A program made the translations under genes and the position numbers. A DNA stretch of 64,000 nucleotides from CAVPCY01 sp963770765 (GTDB taxonomy: Bacteria; Actinomycetota; Coriobacteriia; Anaerosomatales; PHET01), in NCBI GenBank assembly GCA_963770765.1, contig CAVYQS010000013.1, positions 50,671 through 114,670 on the forward strand, read 5' to 3'. The notes beneath the pieces are model-generated. The model searched no databases. It saw only the letters and a list, made by a program, of their open reading frames with translations, and was not told the origin of the DNA. Of the stretch, positions 45,240 to 54,042 are shown in pieces (the first letter of the stretch is position 1; each line of letters begins with the position of its first letter).

Positions 45240-45821
45240 CTATTCGCGAATCGGTCCCATACCGTAGAGGATGAGCTGCAAGAGCTCCTCCGACGCCGTC
45301 TGGCGGCTGATCCCCAGCTCCTCGAGAACGTCCGGATCGCGCGTGATCCCGGCCCCCATCCACACCATCCGCGCGGCGAAGGCGGTGTTGGCCGGGCGGA
45401 ACTCCCCGTTCGCGACCCCTTCGTCGAGATAACCCTGGATGATCCGGTAGCCGCGTCCACGCGAAAGGCTGAGGACATCCGCCGTCTGCGGGTTGTCGCG
45501 CACGTCTCGCCAGAACTCCGAGGAGCCCTTGGCCTGCCATTCGTCGATCACACGCGCGAACTCCATGATGCGCGCGGCTGCCGACGACTTCCGGGACGCG
45601 CGCTCGTCGGCGTCATCGATGGCGCGTCTCACGTAGCGTTCGAATACGAGCTCGATCAAGGCGTCCTTGCTGTGAGCCAGCTTGTACAGCGAACTGCGCG
45701 AGCAACGGAGCCGGGAGGCGAGGCTACCCACCCTGAGGTGGGCGAATCCCTCGGCGAGTACGAGCGATTCAAGCTGCTCCAGCAACTCTTCTCGGCGCTG
45801 TTCGTCCGGACGGCGTGGCAC
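45240..45821 (-). CDS. TetR-family regulator upstream of oxidoreductase genes
   Basis: A 193-residue TetR protein. The helix-turn-helix is at residues 9-55 (AEGFAHLRVGSLASRLRCSR, then SSLYKLAHSKDALIELVFER). Its architecture closely resembles the TetR at 35265, including length and the SLYK helix, so the two may be paralogues. It is the first gene of a transcript with the alpha and beta subunits and likely regulates their expression. ATG 45821. Confidence 0.87.
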   Translation of the reverse strand: MPRRPDEQRREELLEQLESLVLAEGFAHLRVGSLASRLRCSRSSLYKLAHSKDALIELVFERYVRRAIDDADERASRKSSAAARIMEFARVIDEWQAKGSSEFWRDVRDNPQTADVLSLSRGRGYRIIQGYLDEGVANGEFRPANTAFAARMVWMGAGITRDPDVLEELGISRQTASEELLQLILYGMGPIRE

Positions 45822-45927
45822 GGGGCGATTCCTCTCGTTCAGCTGTGCGAGTACCCGAACGATATCACTGTTCGCGAGCGTGGTTCATGCAGTCGTTCGC
45901 CGAGCGATGGTACCCGTATCGGAACGT

Positions 45928-46614
45928 TCACTCCTGCGGCTGCCGTTTGCGGATGCCAAGCCGGCTGACCGCCAGAGAAACGACGCTGACGAGATAGAGC
46001 TGGCCGATCAGTGACTCGGCGACCGCCAGAGCTCGCACAACGTCGCTGCCGGGAGAGACGTCCCCGTAGCCGACGGTCGCCAGCGTGATGAAGCTGTAGT
46101 ACAGGGCTCCCGACAGGTTCTGCGCTCCCTGCGCGAAAGCCGGAGGGTTGACGCTATCCATGAGCTCGTAGGCAAGACCGAACAGGATCCCGATGAGAAG
46201 GTAGATCACCATCAGACCCATGACCAGCTGCAACGTCACGCGTTCGTAGGTGCGGAGGCGACGGCCGATCGCCGCTATGGTGCCTGCCGTCAGCAGGGTC
46301 CACGCGATCAGGGCCGGTATCTGGCCCGGCGAATCAGCGATCAACAGACCGGCCGCCGCTGCGGCGAACAAGAGCACCGAGAGAGCCTCGCCGACCTTCG
46401 CAGTCCTCCTGCTGACCCCCGAGACGCGCAGGGTCAGGAACAGCGCGGCGACCAGGAGAAGCGACGAGATCAAGGCGAACAGCGACCTGAGCACGGAGCC
46501 CGAGGCGATCAGCCCCAGTACCGAGCCCAACACCAAGACGAGCGCCACGCCGTAAGCGTCGCGAACCGCCCTTTGCTCTCCACTCAACAGCTGTCTTGAG
46601 GCCTGCTCGTTCAC
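45928..46614 (-). CDS. potassium channel protein
   Basis: A 228-residue membrane protein with about six helices and one pore. The selectivity filter is TLATVGYGDVSP, preceded by the pore helix SGALYYSFI, and the last helix is ALAVAESLIGQLYLVSVVSL. It conducts K+ (TVGYGD). No cytoplasmic RCK domain follows. It lies 11 bp after the stop of the upstream membrane gene (46626), so it may be co-transcribed with it. Confidence 0.88.
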   Translation of the reverse strand: MNEQASRQLLSGEQRAVRDAYGVALVLVLGSVLGLIASGSVLRSLFALISSLLLVAALFLTLRVSGVSRRTAKVGEALSVLLFAAAAAGLLIADSPGQIPALIAWTLLTAGTIAAIGRRLRTYERVTLQLVMGLMVIYLLIGILFGLAYELMDSVNPPAFAQGAQNLSGALYYSFITLATVGYGDVSPGSDVVRALAVAESLIGQLYLVSVVSLAVSRLGIRKRQPQE

Positions 46615-46625
46615 GCGAGCCTCTC

Positions 46626-47996
46626 TCAGGCCTGCGGGTCGGTCGCGGTTTGGTCGACGGCCTCGGCGGCATCAGCATCGCCGGACGCGCTTGGAGCATC
46701 GAGCGGCTCGGCCCCAAAGAGCCCGACGAGGAGCAGCCACAAGAGGTATCCCACGCCGAGCCACACGATCGAGGCGACGGTGCGCGGTGCCGGCAAGAGC
46801 ACCAAGATCACGAACGCCACCGCGATTCCCGCGAGCCGCAGCGCGGCCTTACGGGCGCGCACCCACTCGCCGAAACGACCGAGCTCGAGATGCGAAGCGA
46901 CGCCGGACAGACCCCCGGACAGGCCGGTGCGCATCGCAACGGCCCACCGCGCGGGCCCGGCGAGCAGTGCGCCCAGCCACAACGCCACACCCAGGGCCAC
47001 TGCCGCCTGATCGGCGGTGACCAGGTCGCGGAAGATGATCTCGAACGCCGACTGCGCCGCGGGCGTGGGGATCGCCGCCAGCTCGTAGAGTTGAGCCGTC
47101 ACGTAGGTCTGGCCGAAGTAGAGTGCCTGCAGGGGCAGGAGCGCGGCGATCGCGAGCGCGCCGCCGAGCCACAGCACGGCCTTGCGGCGGTCGCTTGCGA
47201 TCGCGATGGCGGCCACCGCCAGCGCGAGTCCGATGAGCGGCAACAGCAGTGCGACCCGCGTGATCACGTCGAAGGCCGAACTCATCTGCGCGAGGACGGG
47301 AGACTCGTACAACACGATGCTCCGGTCGATCGACGAGGTGGGAAGGTTCGCCACGAATCCGAGCCCGGCGGCCTCCAACCGAGTCTTGAGCTCATCGGCA
47401 AGCGCACCGACGTCGAGCGTGATCGTCCCGGCCTGAACACCCACGACCCCGGTGTCACGACCGGTGACCGCCGCCACCAACGCCTTGTGGCTGATCCGGT
47501 TCGCCTGTTCCCAGATACTCGCGAACTGGTCGGAACGCACGAGGGAGACCGCCTGCTTGGCGATGAAGTCGTTGACCGCCTGACTCACCGGAGCGGCGAT
47601 GATCTGGAGATTCTCGGGGAGCACCTGCTTGAGCCGCTCCTGCGCATCGACCCTCTCGATGACGACCTCAGATGCCGCGGCAGCCACCGCATTCTGGATG
47701 TCGGGGTCCTCGGCGAGCGGAGCGACGGTCGCGACGTAGACATCGGTGTCGGTCACCATGCGGTTCATCCACACCGCCGGGACCGCCAGTGCCAGCACCA
47801 ACGCAGCGGCGACCGCGATGATCACGGCCCATGCGTTTCGGCCGCGACTCGACGGCGCCGTCGCAACGACCTCGCTCTTGAGCCTGTCGTTCTCGGCCTC
47901 AAGCTGCTCGATACGGCTCTGCAGCTCCGTCACATCCGAGTCCGGCTTCACATCCTCGACGACGTCGGCCGGCAGCTCTTCCGGATTCTTGACCAT
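46626..47996 (-). CDS. actinobacterial multi-pass membrane protein with coiled-coil N-terminus
   Basis: A 456-residue protein. Residues 22-45 are a coiled coil (ELQSRIEQLEAENDRLKSEV), then a helix (about 56-76), a large extracytoplasmic domain (about 80-245) and at least four more helices (about 250-430), then an Asp/Ala-rich tail. The VWMNRMVTDTDVYVATVAPL stretch after the first helix is typical of a widespread actinobacterial family of unknown role. It precedes the K+ channel gene on the same strand. Confidence 0.75.
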   Translation of the reverse strand: MVKNPEELPADVVEDVKPDSDVTELQSRIEQLEAENDRLKSEVVATAPSSRGRNAWAVIIAVAAALVLALAVPAVWMNRMVTDTDVYVATVAPLAEDPDIQNAVAAAASEVVIERVDAQERLKQVLPENLQIIAAPVSQAVNDFIAKQAVSLVRSDQFASIWEQANRISHKALVAAVTGRDTGVVGVQAGTITLDVGALADELKTRLEAAGLGFVANLPTSSIDRSIVLYESPVLAQMSSAFDVITRVALLLPLIGLALAVAAIAIASDRRKAVLWLGGALAIAALLPLQALYFGQTYVTAQLYELAAIPTPAAQSAFEIIFRDLVTADQAAVALGVALWLGALLAGPARWAVAMRTGLSGGLSGVASHLELGRFGEWVRARKAALRLAGIAVAFVILVLLPAPRTVASIVWLGVGYLLWLLLVGLFGAEPLDAPSASGDADAAEAVDQTATDPQA

Positions 47997-48164
47997 GTCT
48001 CCCCCTACTCGAATGCATTTCGCGAAACCGCGTACGAGTAATGGTACCGCTGTACCGCCGCCTTGTATCGGGTACTCTCACGTTGGCACGAACAGCCGCG
48101 CACGGGCGGCGGCACCTCGAATGCCGCGACACGACCGGCACCGATGAACCCCAGGAGGTCGAAG

Positions 48165-48590
48165 ATGGCGACGAAGGCTGATTACACCCCCGAGGAGTGG
48201 CAGGTCATCCAGTGGGCTGTCGTGGACACCATGACCTACGTGTCCATGGCCGACCCCCGCATGTGGGACTCGTTCAAGGAGGCCGGCGCCGCCGCTCGCG
48301 TCATCGCCACGGCGAAGAGCTCGGCGGCGAACCTGCTGGTTCGCGATATCGCGGGCGACGTCCGAACCAAGCGCGACAAGGAAGCGACCGCCAATCCGGC
48401 GGAGTTCGGCACCGAGGTCGTGGAGCGGATCACCCAGGCGGTCGCTCTGATCACCGAGAAGGACCCCGCTGACGTGGCCGCCTTCAAGGAGTTCATCGTC
48501 GCCCTCGCGCAGGCGACAGCCGAGGCCGTCAAGGACGTGGGGGCCGCGGAGGCAGACGCCATCGAGAAGATCAGGGCGGCGCTGGGCTGA
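48165..48590 (+). CDS. small helical protein of unknown function
   Basis: A 141-residue soluble, largely helical protein (YTPEEWQVIQWAVVDTMTYV, AAFKEFIVALAQATAEAV). No motif is recognised. ATG 48165 has AGGAGG 8 bases upstream; the longer upstream reading has no RBS. It is 1 bp before the endonuclease/phosphatase gene and probably translationally linked to it. Confidence 0.7.
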   Translation: MATKADYTPEEWQVIQWAVVDTMTYVSMADPRMWDSFKEAGAAARVIATAKSSAANLLVRDIAGDVRTKRDKEATANPAEFGTEVVERITQAVALITEKDPADVAAFKEFIVALAQATAEAVKDVGAAEADAIEKIRAALG

Positions 48591-48591
48591 G

Positions 48592-49272
48592 ATGGATGAT
48601 GTGAGCCCCGCGCCCACGATACGGGTGCTTTCGTACAACGTCCGTCACGGTCAGGGCGTGGCCAGCCTGCTGTCGAACGCACGCCTCGCCCGTGTGATCT
48701 CGGCTATCGACCCGGCCGTTGCGGGGCTCAACGAGGTGTGGCGGCTCGAAGGCCTCTACGATCAGCCCCTGCGTCTGGGCGCGCTCACGTCGATGCAGGC
48801 GATCTACCATGCGGCCCACAGAACGCTGTTCGGCCAGACGGGCAACCTCCTGCTGGCAACCGGAACCGTCCACTCGGCCCGCGAGCTCGACATCGGTGGC
48901 AAGCGCGAGCGGCGTGGCTGCCTTGTGGCCGACATCGAGACGAGCGGCGTCCGCTTCACATTCGCGGTGACCCATCTCAGCTTGCACGCGGTCACGCGGC
49001 ACGACCAGCTCGAGCTGCTCGCGGAGTCGCTGCCCAACGACCGGCCACTCGTGCTCGTGGGCGACTTCAACTGCCTCTACCGCGAGCTCCGGCCGCTCGA
49101 ATCGCTCCTGACGTTCACCGAGAGCACGCCATCGACGTTTCCTTCGCTCGTGCCGTTTCGGGCACTCGACCACATCGGCTACAGCGCCCACTGGGAACTG
49201 GAGAAGCTGACGGCACTCCCCTCGCTGGCCTCCGACCACAGGCCGCTCGTGGCGGAGCTGCGCCTGAGCTAG
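48592..49272 (+). CDS. endonuclease/exonuclease/phosphatase-family protein
   Basis: A 226-residue EEP-fold enzyme. The family order is visible: VLSYNVRHGQG, GLNEVWRLEG (metal Glu), THLSLHAVTRHDQ, LVGDFNCLY (catalytic Asp and Asn) and the closing SDHRPLVAEL (Asp-His). It should cut a phosphodiester or phosphomonoester; nucleic acid, lipid or inositol substrates are all possible. It is small and lacks a signal peptide. Confidence 0.88.
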   Translation: MDDVSPAPTIRVLSYNVRHGQGVASLLSNARLARVISAIDPAVAGLNEVWRLEGLYDQPLRLGALTSMQAIYHAAHRTLFGQTGNLLLATGTVHSARELDIGGKRERRGCLVADIETSGVRFTFAVTHLSLHAVTRHDQLELLAESLPNDRPLVLVGDFNCLYRELRPLESLLTFTESTPSTFPSLVPFRALDHIGYSAHWELEKLTALPSLASDHRPLVAELRLS

Positions 49273-49318
49273 GCCGCTGCGCGCCGCGAGCTCCCGATCG
49301 GGATTCGAACGAGGCGAC

Positions 49319-49996
49319 TCACCCGAACAGGTTGTAGAGACCCTTGACCGACATGCCGATTCCCAGGACGAAGAGGGTGATCTCCATGACCGCGGCGGCG
49401 TTGGCCGTCACGAGCTCCCTCCACCGCCGAAGGATCACGACGGACTGCTCGCCCCCCACGAAGTACAGGACCACGGGCACCACGATCGAGAGGCTCGCCA
49501 GCGCCACGTACCACACAGCGCCCACCATCATGCCGGGCTCGCGGACACCCGAGTTCGCGATCAGCCGGCCGGCGGAGATCGCCAGTGCCAGGTTCTTGGG
49601 GCTGGTGGTCGCATTCGTGAACGCCACGACTCCCGCGCCCAGCGGCGAGAGGTGGTCGACCGAGTTCACCCAGGATGGCGGCCGGTCAGGCTCGGCCGAG
49701 TTGCGTCGTCCGCGCCGGGACAGGATGCCCATGGTGAGCAGCCCGATGCCCAGGAGCAGCGTGAACACACCCTCCGTACCGAGATCGAGACCGTGGCGGG
49801 GCGCAGGCACAAGCCCCGCGAAGTAGACCGCGAGGCCGATCGCGACGATGTTGCCGAACACCCAGGAGAGCGCCAGCGTGATGCTGCCGGGGCGCGCACG
49901 GTTCGAGATGAGCATGATGAGAACGGCCACGATGGGCAGCGGGCTCACAGCCACCCCGAGGCCGAGCGGCGCAAGTCGAATCATCAGGCTGAGCAA
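49319..49996 (-). CDS. GAP-family (LysE-like) membrane protein, second copy
   Basis: A 225-residue paralogue of the protein at 32610-33290. Shared features are VAVSPLPIVAVLIMLIS near the start, NATTSPKNLALAISAG in the middle, and a final helix ending GMSVKGLYNLFG. Six predicted helices. Substrate unknown. It converges with the EEP gene and is divergent from the HdeD-like gene. Confidence 0.82.
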   Translation of the reverse strand: MLSLMIRLAPLGLGVAVSPLPIVAVLIMLISNRARPGSITLALSWVFGNIVAIGLAVYFAGLVPAPRHGLDLGTEGVFTLLLGIGLLTMGILSRRGRRNSAEPDRPPSWVNSVDHLSPLGAGVVAFTNATTSPKNLALAISAGRLIANSGVREPGMMVGAVWYVALASLSIVVPVVLYFVGGEQSVVILRRWRELVTANAAAVMEITLFVLGIGMSVKGLYNLFG

Positions 49997-50166
49997 CGGA
50001 TGAGTCTCCCCCGTGTCCCCCCGCAGGGGCTGGTCGCGAGTCGCGGAGGTAGTCTAGCGCATCTCGAAGCGCGACTAGTACCACAACCCAGTGTGCAGTA
50101 TCGTTGTCGCGTCTAGACGTTTGGAGCCGGGACGCATTCGGACTCCATATCCAAGAAGGGGGCATC

Positions 50167-50721
50167 ATGACCGACACCGCCGTTGGCACGCAGGCGGGCT
50201 CCGCCGATAGTCAGTGGTGGGTTCCGCTGGTGATGGGCATCATCTCGATCATCTTCGGGCTCATGCTTCTCAGCCATCCCGCCGAGACCAGCATCTGGGT
50301 CGCCTGGATCATAGGCATCTACTGGCTCATCGGCGGTGTGATGAACCTGGTCTCGCTGTTCGTCGATAGGACCCAGTGGGGCTGGAAACTCGCGCTGGGC
50401 ATCCTGGGGATCTTTGCGGGTATGGTCGTCATCGACGCCATGGGCAAGGCGCCGCTGCTCGCGACCGTGGGGCTGGCAGCGATCTACGTGTGGATCCTCG
50501 GGCTCCAAGGAATCATCTACGGCTTCATCCAGCTGGTCATGGCCTTCAAGGGCGGCGGCTGGGGCGTGGGTATCCTGGGTGTCTTGAGCATCGTCTTCGG
50601 TGGCCTCATCATGACCAACGCTGTCGTCGCCAGTCTGGCACTGCCGTGGGTCTTCGGGATCTTCGCGATCGCAGGCGGCATCGCGGCGATCGTCATCGCC
50701 ACCAGACTCAAGAAGGCGTAG
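50167..50721 (+). CDS. HdeD-family membrane protein
   Basis: A 184-residue protein with six hydrophobic helices in the HdeD/DUF308 order. Signature stretches are WWVPLVMGIISIIFGLMLL, WIIGIYWLIGGVMNLVSLF and VGILGVLSIVFGGLIM. HdeD proteins in enterobacteria confer acid resistance; in actinobacteria the role is unproven. ATG 50167 follows AGAAGGGGG. A terminator lies downstream. Confidence 0.85.
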   Translation: MTDTAVGTQAGSADSQWWVPLVMGIISIIFGLMLLSHPAETSIWVAWIIGIYWLIGGVMNLVSLFVDRTQWGWKLALGILGIFAGMVVIDAMGKAPLLATVGLAAIYVWILGLQGIIYGFIQLVMAFKGGGWGVGILGVLSIVFGGLIMTNAVVASLALPWVFGIFAIAGGIAAIVIATRLKKA

Positions 50722-50763
50722 CACCTGCTGCCGCGAATCGTCGAGCGTTCATAGACCGCCGAG

Positions 50764-50796
50764 CAGCCCCGGACGCCACACCAAGCGCCGGGGCTG
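50764..50796 (+). terminator. terminator after HdeD-like gene
   Basis: A 9-bp stem (CAGCCCCGG / CCGGGGCTG) followed by TTTC, 42 bp after the stop and just before the glpK RBS. Confidence 0.7.
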
Positions 50797-50813
50797 TTTC
50801 AGAAGGAGGCGAC

Positions 50814-52302
50814 ATGCCCTACATTCTCGCGCTCGACCAAGGCACGACAAGCACGCGTTCGATCGTCTTCGACGGGGACGGCGTGAGACTGTCGCAGGCG
50901 CAGATCGCGCTGGAGCAGATCTTCCCGCAGCCCGGATGGGTCGAGCATGACGCCACGACCATCTGGCGAAACCAGCTCGATACCGCGCGCTCGGCGATCG
51001 CCGAGGCCGGGATCCTGGCCGCCGACCTGACCGCGATCGGCGTGACCAATCAGCGCGAGACGGTCGTGATATGGGATCGCGGGACCGGTGAACCGATCCA
51101 CAACGCCATCGTGTGGCAGGACCGCCGGACCTCGGCCACGTGTGAGGCCTTGGCACAGGAACATGACGAGCTGGTGCGCGAGCAGGACCGGACTCTCCAT
51201 CGATCCGTACTTCTCGGCGACGAAGATCGCGTGGATCCTCGATGCCGTGCCGGGCGCACGCGAGGCCGCCTCTCGCGGGGACCTCGCGTGTGGCACGATC
51301 GACTCGTGGCTCATCTACAACCTGACGGGAGGCCGCGTGCATGTCACCGACATCACCAACGCCTCTCGCACACTCCTGCTCGATATCGACTCGGGCGAGT
51401 GGGACGACGAACTGTGCGAGCTCTTCGGGATCGATCGTCGGCTGCTGCCTCGGGTGGCTCGCTCCTCTGAGGTCGTTGGCGAGAGTGCCGCCGAGGTTCT
51501 GGGGGCCGTCATCCCGATCGCGGGCGTCTGCGGAGACCAGCAGGCGGCGCTGGTGGGCAACGGCTGCTTCGAGGCCGGGGATGCCAAGGCCACCTTCGGC
51601 ACCGGCGTGTTCGCGCTGATGCACACCGGGCCGTCACGGGTGCGGTCCGCAAGCCTCGCCACCACGCTGGCCGCCCGCACGGATGACGCCATCGAGTACG
51701 CGCTCGAGGGATCCATCTTCATGGGCGGCGCCGTGGTGCAGTGGCTCGTCGAGGGGCTCAAGCTGGGCGACTCGCCTGCCGCGGTTCAGGCCCTCGCCGA
51801 GAGCGTGCCGGACTCGGGCGGCGTCGTGCTGGTGCCAGCACTGACCGGTCTGGGCGCCCCGCTGTGGGACCCGTACGCGCGCGGAGCCATGTTCGGGCTC
51901 ACGAGAGGCGCCACCACCGCACACCTCGCGCGCGCAGGTATGGAGGCTATCCCGCTGCAGGTGATGGACCTCATCGAAGCGATGGTGAACGATTCCGGCC
52001 ACGCGCTTCCGCGACTGCGGGTCGATGGCGGAGTCACGGTCAACGAGCTCGTCATGCAGACGCTCGCGGATCTGCTCGGCGTTCCGATCGATCGGGCGCT
52101 CGTACCCGAATCGACCGCGCTGGGCGCCGCATACCTCGCCGGGCTGGCGAGCGGGGTTTGGGAGAAGCCCGGCGACCTCCCCGCGCTGACGGGCGTGAGT
52201 CGGACGTTCGAACCGGGCGCCGACGCCGTCGAACACTACGCCGAGCTCAAGATTCGCTGGGCCGAGGCCGTGCGACGCTCCATGCGCTGGGAACACAGCT
52301 AG
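50814..52302 (+). CDS. glpK: glycerol kinase, frameshifted
   Basis: About 495 residues. The start ILALDQGTTSTRSIVFDGDG is the phosphate loop of glycerol kinase, then WVEHDATTIW and GVTNQRETVVIWDRGTGEP. At VREQ the first frame breaks, and the next frame continues TGLSIDPYFSATKIAWILD through GCFEAGDAKATFGTG and GLGAPLWDPYARGAMFG to the end. An extra G at 51185-51186 accounts for this. The enzyme makes sn-glycerol 3-phosphate from glycerol and ATP. ATG 50814 follows AAGGAGG. No glpF or glpD is adjacent. Confidence 0.92.
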
Positions 52303-52325
52303 CGGCACAAGGTTCGTGCCGCTAG
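52299..52325 (+). terminator. hairpin at the glpK stop
   Basis: A 10-bp perfect stem (CTAGCGGCAC / GTGCCGCTAG) with a 7-base loop. Its left arm contains the glpK stop codon, so it forms at the very end of the mRNA. Confidence 0.75.
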
Positions 52326-52356
52326 CGGTAATCAGGACCTCTGTCGTGAAGGTCGT

Positions 52357-52860
52357 CTAGCCGATGGCCTCGTCGACCTGAGCCTTCAGCTCTTCGGCCT
52401 GGGCGTCGATGTCCTGCTTGATGACCTTGGCGGCCTTCTTCATCAGACGGTCCATGCCGGCCTCGAGTGTGGTGGTGCCCACCATGACCACTCCGGCCTT
52501 GCCCTCGTCGAGCATCTCGCCGATCGCCATGATGTCCTTGCGCTTCATGCCGCGCATCAGGTGCCCGGTCAGTGCGCCGGCACCGGCGCCCACCGCACCC
52601 ATTGCGATGATCGACGGCGGGAAGATCAGGCCCACGACCGCACCGGTGACCAGACCGACCTTGGCGCCCCAGCCGCGCTCGGTGGCGTCGGTGTCGAGGA
52701 TCTTGACGTTGCCCTCGTCATCCTTCACGAACAGCGCGGACTCGTAGTCGCCGAGGAACTTCTCCTTCTTCAGGAGCTTGATCGTGTCGAAGTCGGCACG
52801 AGCGTCCTCGACGTTCGCGTACATGCCTGCCAACATCACGATTCCGTCGGGTTCAGCCAT
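52357..52860 (-). CDS. DUF1269-family membrane-associated protein
   Basis: A 167-residue protein matching DUF1269: an N-terminal alpha/beta part (GMYANVEDARADFDTIKLL, ESALFVKDDEGNVKILDT), a glycine-rich hydrophobic segment (LVTGAVVGLIFPPSIIAMGA) and a basic/helical C-terminus. Role unknown; common in actinobacteria near stress or channel genes. ATG 52860 is preferred: AAGGAGG lies upstream and the longer reading has no coding signal. Divergent from 53111-53533. Confidence 0.83.
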   Translation of the reverse strand: MAEPDGIVMLAGMYANVEDARADFDTIKLLKKEKFLGDYESALFVKDDEGNVKILDTDATERGWGAKVGLVTGAVVGLIFPPSIIAMGAVGAGAGALTGHLMRGMKRKDIMAIGEMLDEGKAGVVMVGTTTLEAGMDRLMKKAAKVIKQDIDAQAEELKAQVDEAIG

Positions 52861-53110
52861 GGAAACCTCCTTGGTTGGGGGCACACTGTGCGCCCTCGTC
52901 GGAAAAGAACACCGCCACGGCGGCGACCCGCGCCGCTCCAACGGTGAACCGGTACAACAGTACTATCGTTCCCATACGGGTATCGCAGACCTCGGGTCAC
53001 GATGGAGTTTTCGAAGAGATGGCGCGAATGCGGCCAGTGGACGTATATGCTGAGGTCAATACGGGTACGATTGGTGCCACGACAGTACTAACGAGGGAGA
53101 GGAGAACATC

Positions 53111-53533
53111 GTGAGGTATGGACCTGTTGATGTCATCGCACTCGCCATGGGCGAGCCGAAGTTCGACGGCAGCATCCTTGCAGAGCTCGCGCGTCTCGCC
53201 GACACGGGCACCATTCGTGTGCTGGACGCTATGGTCTTGGTGATGGACGCGGACGGAACAGCACTGGGGCTCGACATCGAGGACCTCGCGGCCGAGGACA
53301 AAGCGATGCTCGGCTTCATCGAGACCGGCACGCGCGGGCTCTTCGACGCCGAAGACGCGGCCACGTTCTCGGAGGGCATGGTCCCCGGATCGGCGATCGT
53401 CGCGCTGGCCATCGAGAGCGCGTGGGCCGTGCCGCTCATGCAGGCCTTCGAGGACGCCGGTGCCGACGTGGCCCTGCACACGAGGATCCCCGCGGTCATC
53501 ATCGACGAGGCGCTCTCCGCGCTCAACGACTAG
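53111..53533 (+). CDS. DUF6325-like protein
   Basis: A 140-residue soluble protein. It starts VRYGPVDVIALAMGEPKFDG and has the pattern of DUF6325 (IRVLDAMVLVMDADG, WAVPLMQAFEDAGADV), often encoded next to SHOCT-domain proteins. No known activity. GTG 53111 is supported by GGAGAGGAG. The SHOCT gene starts 17 bp after its stop. Confidence 0.78.
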   Translation: MRYGPVDVIALAMGEPKFDGSILAELARLADTGTIRVLDAMVLVMDADGTALGLDIEDLAAEDKAMLGFIETGTRGLFDAEDAATFSEGMVPGSAIVALAIESAWAVPLMQAFEDAGADVALHTRIPAVIIDEALSALND

Positions 53534-53550
53534 GAAGCAAGGAGGTTACG

Positions 53551-53889
53551 ATGCCAGGACTCGTCAGAGGTATCGCTCGCACGGCGGTCATCGCCGGTAC
53601 GGCGACGGCCACATCGAACGCAGTGAACCGTCGGATGGCTTCGAAGAACGTCGCTGCCTACGGTGACGCTCAGCAGCAGTACACGCAGGAGACCCAGCAG
53701 CCGGCGCCCGCGATGGCCGTTGCTTCCGGCCCCGCGCCCGGCGTGATGATACCGCCGGCAGCTCCTGAAGCTGCCCCGCAGGAGGACATGTACTCCCAGC
53801 TTGAGCGCATCGGTGCGCTCAAGGCGCAAGGCATCCTGACCGAGGAGGAGTTCGCCGCCGAGAAGGCGAAGATCCTCGCCGCGGGCTAG
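53551..53889 (+). CDS. SHOCT-domain protein
   Basis: A 112-residue protein. An N-terminal lead (residues 1-30) and a Gln/Pro/Ala-rich linker are followed by a C-terminal SHOCT domain (YSQLERIGALKAQGILTEEE). SHOCT domains are short oligomerisation modules. It is co-transcribed with the DUF6325-like gene and is followed by a strong terminator. ATG 53551 follows AAGGAGG. Confidence 0.83.
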   Translation: MPGLVRGIARTAVIAGTATATSNAVNRRMASKNVAAYGDAQQQYTQETQQPAPAMAVASGPAPGVMIPPAAPEAAPQEDMYSQLERIGALKAQGILTEEEFAAEKAKILAAG

Positions 53890-53910
53890 GTTCGACAGAA
53901 GCGTGATTCG

Positions 53911-53948
53911 CACAAGGGCCGTCGGCGGGAACGCCGGCGGCCCTTGTG
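53911..53948 (+). terminator. terminator of the DUF6325-SHOCT operon
   Basis: A long hairpin: CACAAGGGCCG pairs with CGGCCCTTGTG, with additional GC pairing inside. It is 22 bp after the SHOCT stop and followed by CTTG. Confidence 0.85.
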
Positions 53949-54042
53949 CTTGCCGAGAGAAGACGCCGCACGAGCGTCGCCCGTCGCAATCTGCAGGCAA
54001 GCCCCGTTATCATGGAGGCAACGCATCTTGAGGGGGTAACAC

